A stretch of 32,625 bases of DNA from Bacteroidota bacterium (GTDB lineage Bacteria; Bacteroidota; Ignavibacteria; UBA10030). The stretch covers positions 1 to 32,625 of the forward strand of contig JAOAFT010000024.1 in NCBI GenBank assembly GCA_026416125.1, given 5' to 3'. Under the pieces are notes generated by a model, which saw nothing but the letters and a program-made list of their open reading frames with translations, ran no database searches and was not told the DNA's origin. Position numbers and translations under genes: made by a program. Of the stretch, positions 1 through 6,359 are shown in pieces; position 1 is the first letter of the stretch, and the number at the start of each line of letters is the position of its first letter.

Positions 1-78
1 CTTGTGAAAAAGGCACACTTAGAGGACTTTCGAAAAGTCATTACAACGGGAGAAGGTACAGAGTTCTTCCCGTTGTAG
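1..78 (+). CDS. Possible 3' end of a gene cut by the window edge
   Basis: Frame 1 is open from the first base to a TAG at 76-78 and would encode 25 residues ending in TTGEGTEFFPL, with an amphipathic, helix-like stretch before it. It reads like a natural protein C-terminus, but it is too short to assign to a family. A strong inverted repeat (43-76) overlaps its last codons, so the open frame could also be chance. No function can be proposed. Confidence 0.3.
   Translation, partial: LVKKAHLEDFRKVITTGEGTEFFPL
43..76. repeat. Inverted repeat / hairpin near the left edge
   Basis: ACAACGGGA (43-51) is the exact reverse complement of TCCCGTTGT (68-76). The stem continues inward with GAA (52-54) against TTC (64-66) if T67 is bulged, leaving a 9-base loop. 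Neither strand has a U-run directly after the stem, so it is not a standard intrinsic terminator. It could be a factor-independent 3' end of poor quality, an RNA stability element or the remnant of a small mobile element. Confidence 0.5.
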
Positions 79-392
79 GGATCTTTGCCTAATTTGTTGC
101 GTAAAGGATTGTTCACAAACATTTTGTATGATTTTGTATGAACCATAATGTTGAAAAGATCTAAAACCAACAAAGCTTTTGTGAATAAAGTACTGTGCTC
201 TGTTTTTCATACCCATAAGTTATAAAGACAGGGTAAATTGGCTTAATGTATAGTATGAGTCTTCCTGTTTGCTACAACAGCAAATGGCTAAAAACTTTTT
301 TAGAATCTTATCAGTGTATTTGTTCGTGAAGAGCATGGAATACGTTTACGTCAGTGGTTTACTAAAAACTATAAAAAATAGAGATTTCAATA
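79..392. other. Unassigned intergenic region
   Basis: No convincing gene lies here. A small inverted repeat TTTGCT(268-273)/AGCAAA(279-284) is followed by an A/T-rich stretch. One frame between 304 and 381 reads like a gene tail (VREEHGIRLRQWF then a stop) but has no start codon. A 49-codon frame from ATG 284 to TAG 433 has no ribosome binding site and runs through the promoter of the next gene. The region may contain decayed coding sequence. Confidence 0.4.
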
Positions 393-421
393 TTGCATTT
401 GAGGTGTATTCTTGCTATACT
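393..421 (+). promoter_or_regulatory. Sigma-70-like promoter of the receiver/sigma-54 activator operon
   Basis: TTGCAT (393-398) is separated by exactly 17 bases from TATACT (416-421), a close match to a vegetative promoter. The -10 continues into TTTG, which also satisfies the TAnnTTTG pattern known from Bacteroidota. Transcription would start near 428, leaving a leader of about 50 bases with a strong GGAAGGAG (463-470) before the ATG at 478. Confidence 0.55.
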
Positions 422-477
422 TTTGCTAAGTAGAAAGGGATTTTTTACTCCATTTCGTAAGTGGAAGGAGAAATGTT

Positions 478-849
478 ATGTCCGCGAAAAACAGAATTCT
501 CGTGGTCGATGATGAGGAAGCATTACGGGTTGTACTCAGTGCGGAACTTGAGGGGGAAGGGTACCAAGTAAAGAATGCAGCTGATGGACAAGAAGCCATT
601 AATATTCTCAATAAAGAGGAATTTGACTTGGTACTGCTCGACATCAAAATGCCCAACGTTGATGGATTCGAGGTGCTAAAATTTGTGAAAGAGCGTTGGC
701 CAAAGACAAAAGTTGTAATGTTGACAGGGTTCGCGGACTTGAAGAATGCGATTGAGTCGAAAAAATTGGGGGCAGAAGATTTTATCAGCAAACCATACGA
801 TTTAGTTGATTTACTAACCACAGTGGAACGCGTACTCACCAGTTCCTAA
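478..849 (+). CDS. Stand-alone response regulator receiver protein
   Basis: The 123-residue protein is a single REC domain with no output domain, like CheY or Spo0F. The acidic pocket is D11/D12, the phospho-acceptor is D55 (VLLDIKMP), the switch threonine is T83 and the conserved lysine is K105 in SKPYD. The ATG is preceded by GGAAGGAG at 463-470. Its stop is 22 bases before the next gene, whose own receiver domain is similar over long stretches (both contain KLGAxDxxSKPYD), suggesting a local duplication. It probably receives phosphate from an unlinked histidine kinase and passes it on or acts by protein contact. No kinase gene is adjacent; a hybrid kinase lies about 22 kb away in this window. 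Confidence 0.9.
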   Translation: MSAKNRILVVDDEEALRVVLSAELEGEGYQVKNAADGQEAINILNKEEFDLVLLDIKMPNVDGFEVLKFVKERWPKTKVVMLTGFADLKNAIESKKLGAEDFISKPYDLVDLLTTVERVLTSS

Positions 850-871
850 CAGCGGCACGAGGTAAGCCGCC

Positions 872-2245
872 ATGCCATTAACATACCGTATCCTCGTCGT
901 AGATGATGACGAATCAATAGTATACATTCTTAAAGCTCAACTCGCTGAGTTCCAAGATTTTGAAGTTGACACCGCTACTAGTGGCGCAGAAGCCATGCGG
1001 TTGATTCAGGGAAGAGTATTTGATGTGGTGCTGCTTGACATTCGCATGCCCCACGTCGATGGTATTGAAGTCCTGAAATATATCCGTGATACCTCTCCAA
1101 CAACGGAAGTTATTATTTTAACACACGTTGTCGATATGAAGACAGCAGTTGAAGCAACAAAACTAGGTGCTTATGATGTTGTAAGTAAACCATACGATTT
1201 TGAACAACTTGTTGCAACAGTGCGTCGTGCTATTGAACATCGTCAACTCCTCATCAATCGTGATACCTCAGAAACAAACAAACCTCTTGCGCTTATTGGA
1301 AATAGTCCTGGGTTTGTAGAGGCAAAGCAAAAAGCGCTGAAAATAGCGTCGACAGAATCATTTGTTCTCATTCAAGGGGCAAGTGGTACTGGGAAAGAAC
1401 TCTTTGCTCGATTAATTCATCAACATAGTATACGTAAACATAGGCCATTTATTGCAGTGAACTGTGCTGCAATGCCTGACCAATTGTTGGAAAGTGAACT
1501 TTTTGGACACGAAAAAGGGGCGTTCACTAGTGCTATAGCAACGAAACCGGGGTTGGTTGAAGTTGCTGATGGTGGCACACTTTTCCTCGATGAAGTTGGT
1601 GATATTAGTCTTGTTACACAACCAAAACTTCTTCGGTTTCTTGAAACAGGTGAGTTTCGTCGGGTTGGGGGTACGATAACGAAAACTGTAAATGTTCGTG
1701 TCATTTCAGCTACTAATAAAAATTTGCACGATGAAGTTCGAGCAGGTCGATTTCGTGAGGATTTACTCTATCGCTTGAATGTCCTCAATCTTCGTCTTCC
1801 AACACTCAAAGAACGGAAAGAGGATATCCCACTTCTTGTTGAGCATTTCCTTACACAGAGATCGAAAACAAAGCATATTAGCAAAGAAGCCCTTGAAATG
1901 CTCCAAGAGTACGACTGGCCTGGGAATGTGCGTGAACTCGAGCATGTGATTGAAGGTGCAATCACATTGGCACATGGTGATGTTATCGAACCTAAAGATT
2001 TATGGTTGAACTATGCACTCATGCCACAACAGCGTGAGAAAGGAACACCAACACAGGACCTGTCGTGGTACTCTCCACTTCTTTCTCTCAAAGAACTTGA
2101 GAAAGCACACATTGAACGAGTATTAAAATATCATCGGTGGAATCGGACACGAACAGCTAAATCTCTTGGTATTACAGAAAGGACTCTGTATACGAAAATA
2201 AAAGAATATAAAATTCGTGTACCCCGAATAGAAGATCTCGAGTAA
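872..2245 (+). CDS. Sigma-54-dependent response regulator, NtrC family
   Basis: 457 residues with the classical three-part design. The receiver spans about 5-122 with phospho-acceptor D56 and K106. The AAA+ sigma-54 activation domain spans about 140-375, with Walker A GASGTGKE (169-176), Walker B around 235-240 (FLDE) and an arginine-finger region FREDLLYR. A Fis-type helix-turn-helix near 415-450 binds DNA. The loop that normally reads GAFTGA and contacts sigma-54 is here GAFTSA (216-221), and Walker A has A for the usual E at its second position. The protein hydrolyses ATP to remodel sigma-54 RNA polymerase at enhancer-dependent promoters. It is translated from the same transcript as the preceding receiver; the start is supported by GAGG at 859-862. 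Its regulon is not visible here. Confidence 0.93.
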   Translation: MPLTYRILVVDDDESIVYILKAQLAEFQDFEVDTATSGAEAMRLIQGRVFDVVLLDIRMPHVDGIEVLKYIRDTSPTTEVIILTHVVDMKTAVEATKLGAYDVVSKPYDFEQLVATVRRAIEHRQLLINRDTSETNKPLALIGNSPGFVEAKQKALKIASTESFVLIQGASGTGKELFARLIHQHSIRKHRPFIAVNCAAMPDQLLESELFGHEKGAFTSAIATKPGLVEVADGGTLFLDEVGDISLVTQPKLLRFLETGEFRRVGGTITKTVNVRVISATNKNLHDEVRAGRFREDLLYRLNVLNLRLPTLKERKEDIPLLVEHFLTQRSKTKHISKEALEMLQEYDWPGNVRELEHVIEGAITLAHGDVIEPKDLWLNYALMPQQREKGTPTQDLSWYSPLLSLKELEKAHIERVLKYHRWNRTRTAKSLGITERTLYTKIKEYKIRVPRIEDLE

Positions 2246-2271
2246 TCCACGGCAGAAGATGTTACGTTCAA

Positions 2272-2904
2272 CTACCCAAAGAGAGACAATTGAGGAAGAG
2301 ATTCTTTCACTTTCTCCACGATATAGTCAAAATCTTCTTTTGTGTTTACGAAATCAAGTGGGTCGCTTTCGATAATGAGGAGAGGATACCTGTACCGTTG
2401 AATCCAATCCTCATAGAGAATGTTCAATTGTTCAAGGTATGAGCGTTGAATCCCCTTTTCGAAGTCACGACCGCGGCGAGCTATTTGTTCGAGCAACGTA
2501 TCGACAGACGCTCTGAGATAAATGAGAAGATCGGGAGGTTTTAAGTATTCCATCATGACATGGAAGAGTGAAACGTAGTTGGTGTAGTCTCGTGCGGACA
2601 TCTTCCCGATGTTGTAAAGGTTTCGTGCGAAAATTTCAGCATCTTCGTAAATAGTACGATCTTGGATAACAGATTCACGGGACTCGACAATTTCTTTATG
2701 TGCTTTGAAACGTGAAGAGAGAAAGTAGATTTGAAGATGGAATGACCATCGCTCCATATCAGCATAGAAGTCAGGGAGGTACGGATTGTCGTCAACAGAT
2801 TCGAAGTAAGGTTTCCAGTGGAAATAATCCCCCAACATCCGTGCTAAGGATGATTTCCCTGCGCCAATGTTTCCCGCAATTGCAACGAAGAGAGGTTGAG
2901 GCAT
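2272..2904 (-). CDS. Deoxynucleoside kinase (dAK/dGK family)
   Basis: The 210-residue P-loop kinase has Walker A GNIGAGKS (11-18), the nucleoside-site acid in the FESVDDNPYL region, the DRS-like motif as DRT (82-84) followed by E87, and an arginine-rich lid RRGRDFE (143-149). This is the deoxyadenosine/deoxyguanosine kinase family, which phosphorylates deoxynucleosides to monophosphates in the cytosolic salvage pathway. The length is normal for the family. Substrate preference cannot be read from sequence alone. It is the last gene of the secD-secF-STAS-kinase run, starts 14 bases after the STAS stop, and has no clear ribosome binding site, so translation may be coupled. It converges with the sigma-54 activator, 26 bases away. 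Confidence 0.9.
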   Translation of the reverse strand: MPQPLFVAIAGNIGAGKSSLARMLGDYFHWKPYFESVDDNPYLPDFYADMERWSFHLQIYFLSSRFKAHKEIVESRESVIQDRTIYEDAEIFARNLYNIGKMSARDYTNYVSLFHVMMEYLKPPDLLIYLRASVDTLLEQIARRGRDFEKGIQRSYLEQLNILYEDWIQRYRYPLLIIESDPLDFVNTKEDFDYIVEKVKESLPQLSLFG

Positions 2905-2918
2905 AATTTGGTCGAGTA

Positions 2919-3266
2919 TTACATCTCATTAAATGCTTTTACTGCACTCGTAACGGTTTTATGGATGTCAAAAACTTTGTGAAGTTTTGTTACCTCAAGA
3001 AGATGGAGAACTTTGTGTGAAGGGTTCGCTAACTTCATGTCACCACCTGCATTTCGTAGTACTTTAAGGCAGTTGATTAAAATTCCTAACCCAGTGCTAT
3101 TTATAATTGTTAGTTGATGAAGGTCGATGACAACATTAATTCGTTTTTTCTCTAGTAATTCGAGGAGATGATCATTCAATAGTGAAGCATCGGGCCCCCC
3201 CATAATGGTACCCTCAAGGGATATAACTGTGATGCCTTTTGTGGTTTTAGTACTAAACTTTACCAT
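2919..3266 (-). CDS. STAS-domain protein, anti-sigma-factor antagonist type
   Basis: 115 residues forming one STAS domain of SpoIIAA/RsbV type. The conserved phosphorylatable serine motif is present as NSTGLG with S57. In known systems an HPK-like anti-sigma kinase phosphorylates this serine, and the unphosphorylated form frees a sigma factor; no such kinase or sigma gene is in the window. The ATG has a very strong GGAGGAGG upstream (within 3273-3284). It lies 30 bases after secF and 14 bases before the deoxynucleoside kinase, so it is expected to be co-transcribed with secDF. STAS proteins can also serve lipid or transport roles, so partner switching is inference. Confidence 0.9.
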   Translation of the reverse strand: MVKFSTKTTKGITVISLEGTIMGGPDASLLNDHLLELLEKKRINVVIDLHQLTIINSTGLGILINCLKVLRNAGGDMKLANPSHKVLHLLEVTKLHKVFDIHKTVTSAVKAFNEM

Positions 3267-3296
3267 GAACCTCCTCCTCCCTATAAGGGATTCCCA

Positions 3297-4211
3297 TCAT
3301 GATTTTGTACGTCGTGACGCATTCATAAAATCTAATACGAAAGCACTTGCGATGTAGATTGATGAGTACGTACCTGTTATAATACCAAATGTTAACGTAA
3401 GTGTGAATCCCCTCAGTACTTCGCCTCCGAAAAATAATAGGACGAGGAGCACAAGGAGAATTGTACCGGAAGTTATAATTGTTCGACTCAAAGTCTCATT
3501 GAGACTTTTATTCATGACCTCGAGGAGTGGGAGACTCCTGTGAATTTTAATATTTTCACGAATGCGGTCAAAGATAACAACGGTGTCGTTAACAGAAACA
3601 CCAATGAGAGTGAGAAATGCTGCAATTACTTCCTGAGTAATTTCAAAATTAACATTGAAGAGTTTGTTAACAATTGTTAGGAAAGCAAAGGTTGTAAATA
3701 CATCGTGAACAAGGGCAATCACAGCACCTAGCCCATACTGGTACTTGAAACGGATTGCGATGTAAAGGAGTATTGCGAGTAAGGACCAGATGACAGCGTA
3801 AACAGCATCGAGACGGAGTTCTTTGCCAATTTTAGGACCGATTTTCTCTTCTCGTAGGACTTCGAATGTGTTGGAGACAAAAGATTGCTGGAGAGCATTT
3901 TTAATTTTATCTGCAATAAGGGTCCCTTCTGCCTGTTCTGTAGTACGAATGAGGTAGGTTCTATCGTCGCCATACTGTTTTATTTCACTACGGCCCAACC
4001 CTACTTTTACCAGTGCTGAACGTATAGGGGCAACATCGACAGGGGATGTGAATCGTACAATGAGCTCTGTACCACCTCGGAAATCAATGCCGAGTTCTAA
4101 TCCACCAAAGATGATAGAGGCAATGCCAATAAGTACAAAAATGCTCGAAATTGTATAAAATAATTTTCGTTTTGCTAAGAAATTTATCTTTGTTTTCTTA
4201 ATGAGTCGCAT
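3297..4211 (-). CDS. secF: Protein translocase subunit SecF
   Basis: 304 residues with the SecF pattern: a first membrane segment near 17-37, the GIDFRGGTE motif (41-49), a periplasmic P1 domain, then five membrane segments. The conserved membrane motif SVNDTVVIFDRIREN (206-220) contains D209 and D215, the proton-coupled positions in SecDF. Together with SecD it uses the proton gradient to pull exported proteins from the SecYEG channel on the periplasmic side. The ATG has GAGGAG 10-15 bases upstream, and secD ends 24 bases before it. C-terminal residues are short and basic (ASRRTKS). Identification is secure. Confidence 0.97.
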   Translation of the reverse strand: MRLIKKTKINFLAKRKLFYTISSIFVLIGIASIIFGGLELGIDFRGGTELIVRFTSPVDVAPIRSALVKVGLGRSEIKQYGDDRTYLIRTTEQAEGTLIADKIKNALQQSFVSNTFEVLREEKIGPKIGKELRLDAVYAVIWSLLAILLYIAIRFKYQYGLGAVIALVHDVFTTFAFLTIVNKLFNVNFEITQEVIAAFLTLIGVSVNDTVVIFDRIRENIKIHRSLPLLEVMNKSLNETLSRTIITSGTILLVLLVLLFFGGEVLRGFTLTLTFGIITGTYSSIYIASAFVLDFMNASRRTKS

Positions 4212-4235
4212 GAATCGTCTTCTCCTCTTTACCTA

Positions 4236-6122
4236 TTATCCGAAGTTAGGATTGAAACCGCGTTCAGTCATAATGTTGAAGATCACATGTGTTATCACAA
4301 TGGCACTGAACATACTTGCAACAATACCAATCATGAGGGTGAGTGCAAATCCTTGCACTGGACCGGTTCCAAAGTTGTAAAGAATGATCCCTGTTAGGAA
4401 GGTTGTAATATTTGAATCGAAAATAGCAGTGAACGCTTTTGAGTAACCCGCATCAATTGCTGCTCTGAGTGTTTTGCCTCCTTCAAGCTCTTCGCGGATT
4501 CGTTCGTTTATTAGGACATTTGCATCAACAGCCATACCAATTGTGAGTACAATACCAGCGATACCGGGGAGTGTGAGGGTGGCCTGAAAGGCAGCCATGA
4601 CTCCAAGGATGAATAGAATGTTGAAAAGTAACGCAAAGTCTGCAATTGCTCCAGCATTGTTGTAGTAGACAATCATGAAGAGAATTGTAAAGAGAAAGGC
4701 AAGCGCTAAGGAAGTAAACCCAGAACGAATTGAGTCTTCTCCCAGTGATGGTCCTACGGTACGTTTCTCGATAATTGTTACTGGTGCTGGAAGTGCGCCG
4801 GCTTTTAAAACAATTTCGAGGAGCCGTGCTTCATTCGGGGTATCCATCCCTGTGATGCGAGATCGTCCACCAGTGATTTTCTGTTGCACAACAGGTGCAG
4901 AGTAACATGCGTTATCGAGAATAATAGCAATGCGTTTTTTTATATTTGCTCCAGTTATGCGTGCCCACTCTCGTGCCCCCTCAGCATTCATTTCCATATT
5001 CACAATAGGACGATTATCTTCAGGATCAACACTTTGCATTGCATTGACGATGACTCCACCAGTGAGTTCAGGTGTTGATTTGACTGCTATGAGCTGATAA
5101 TATTCAGACCCATCGCGAAAACGTAATGGTTTATTTGACCACACGAATTGAAAGTCGGGAGGGAGTAAACGTTTGATATCTTCTCGCTCAAGAAGTTTTG
5201 CAACTCGCTCCTTGTTATGGACGGCAACGTACCCATCCCCACTTCCTTGTTGATCGGGGATCACGTATGAAAAGAAAGGATGTTCTCGCATAAACTGGGC
5301 TTCTTTTGTTGTGTCATCTGCAGCAACCGTTTTTCCACCGGTAAGTTCGGTGAGTGCATCGAGTTGCTGTTGTTTTGCCGTATCTTTCTTTGTTGATGTA
5401 CTGCCTACAAGAGCTGTATCTTTATCACTTTTTCCTGCAAGGTATCGATCGATAGCCTCCATCACTTTATACGTTATTTCTGGATCTTTGACAAGTTTGA
5501 ACTCGAGCTTTGCTGTACCACGGAGAAGTTCAGTCACTTCAGCTTCATCTTTAACACCGGGGAGTTCTACAATAATCCGTTTCCCGCCTTGTTTTTGGAT
5601 AGTTGGTTCAGCAACACCATACTGGTCGATGCGATTTCGGACAATTTCTATTGCGCGGTCGACGCCTTTTTCAGTTTCAGATTCAAGCATCGAAGTAATA
5701 CGGTCTTCGCTTTCACGCATTGTGCCGTAGTAACGTCGAAGGGAAATTCCGCGATCTTTAAATTTCTGAATGAAGGCGGGCACTACGTCGAACTCCATTG
5801 TGCTTGATTCTGTACGGAGTTCTTTCATTATAGCATAAAAATTCTCGTCCTTGTTCTTTGCCATATCTTCAAGCATTTGAAGAACATCCACTTCAAGAAC
5901 TACTCGCATGCCGCCTTGTAAATCCAGTCCAAGTTTCATTCGTTTTGCACGAGCATCAAGGATATCTTCACGATGTTGTTCGTAGTATCGTACGCTATCC
6001 TCTCCAGTCAGGGAGCTGAGGTCTTTTCGATACGAATAGTCTTTGTAGGTTGGCCAAAGAAAGACAAGGGCAAGAGCCACTGCTGCAATAATAAGAATTA
6101 TTCTTCCTCTGTAATTTTTCAC
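4236..6122 (-). CDS. secD: Protein translocase subunit SecD
   Basis: 628 residues with an N-terminal membrane segment (about 7-25), the SecD signature GLDLQGG (65-71), a large periplasmic region (about 80-440) and five further membrane helices. The motif with A-V-D-A-N-V and a following RIREEL, in the membrane domain, is the SecD counterpart of the SecF proton path. The protein starts with GTG at 6120-6122, preceded by GAGGAG at about 6131-6138. The periplasmic part contains a K/T/D-rich insert near 230-290 (SDKDTALVGSTSTKKD) that is longer than in Escherichia coli. It is the first gene of a four-gene operon read from the promoter at 6235-6263. Confidence 0.97.
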   Translation of the reverse strand: MKNYRGRIILIIAAVALALVFLWPTYKDYSYRKDLSSLTGEDSVRYYEQHREDILDARAKRMKLGLDLQGGMRVVLEVDVLQMLEDMAKNKDENFYAIMKELRTESSTMEFDVVPAFIQKFKDRGISLRRYYGTMRESEDRITSMLESETEKGVDRAIEIVRNRIDQYGVAEPTIQKQGGKRIIVELPGVKDEAEVTELLRGTAKLEFKLVKDPEITYKVMEAIDRYLAGKSDKDTALVGSTSTKKDTAKQQQLDALTELTGGKTVAADDTTKEAQFMREHPFFSYVIPDQQGSGDGYVAVHNKERVAKLLEREDIKRLLPPDFQFVWSNKPLRFRDGSEYYQLIAVKSTPELTGGVIVNAMQSVDPEDNRPIVNMEMNAEGAREWARITGANIKKRIAIILDNACYSAPVVQQKITGGRSRITGMDTPNEARLLEIVLKAGALPAPVTIIEKRTVGPSLGEDSIRSGFTSLALAFLFTILFMIVYYNNAGAIADFALLFNILFILGVMAAFQATLTLPGIAGIVLTIGMAVDANVLINERIREELEGGKTLRAAIDAGYSKAFTAIFDSNITTFLTGIILYNFGTGPVQGFALTLMIGIVASMFSAIVITHVIFNIMTERGFNPNFG

Positions 6123-6234
6123 GCTGTTTCTCCTCTGTTCACAGTGTACATCGAACGTTCGTCGATACGATAACGCCGCAGAAAAGTTGCGCGCGAGTTT
6201 GTAGGTATGCTGTAAACGTTTAAAATGTCAAAAA

Positions 6235-6263
6235 AATATACTTTGATATACCAACAAAGTCAA
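6235..6263 (-). promoter_or_regulatory. Sigma-70-like promoter of the secD operon
   Basis: On the minus strand TTGACT (6258-6263) is followed after exactly 17 bases by TATATT (6235-6240), then a T-run. It would give a leader of about 105 bases before the GTG start of secD. A second TTGACA lies just downstream on the same strand, but its -10 partner is poor. The leader carries the perfect 10-base palindrome CGAACGTTCG at 6152-6161, of unknown meaning. Confidence 0.55.
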
Positions 6264-6274
6264 CAAGAAAGTCG

Positions 6275-6303
6275 TTGCTTCTATAACGAAACTCGGTTAT
6301 ATT
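6275..6303 (+). promoter_or_regulatory. Sigma-70-like promoter of the ppiD-like gene
   Basis: TTGCTT (6275-6280) and TATATT (6298-6303) are spaced by exactly 17 bases, placing a start near 6310 and a leader of about 50 bases before the ATG at 6360. It is back to back with the secD promoter: the two -35 elements are 11 bases apart, so a regulator bound there could control both envelope operons. Confidence 0.55.
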
Positions 6304-6359
6304 TTACGGTACGCATTTTCAATTTCTGATTCTGACAATTCGAAGGAGCTTTTACTCGT

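Noticed and set aside
19-216. 65-residue minus-strand open frame at the left edge
   Set aside because: It has no ribosome binding site or recognisable domain and runs through the inverted repeat at 43-76.
284-433. 49-residue plus-strand open frame starting MAKNFF
   Set aside because: It has no ribosome binding site and ends inside the promoter of the receiver gene; probably chance in A/T-rich DNA.
6152-6161. Palindrome CGAACGTTCG in the secD leader
   Set aside because: It is a perfect 10-mer but has no spacer, second copy or clear position relative to the promoters; too little to call an operator.
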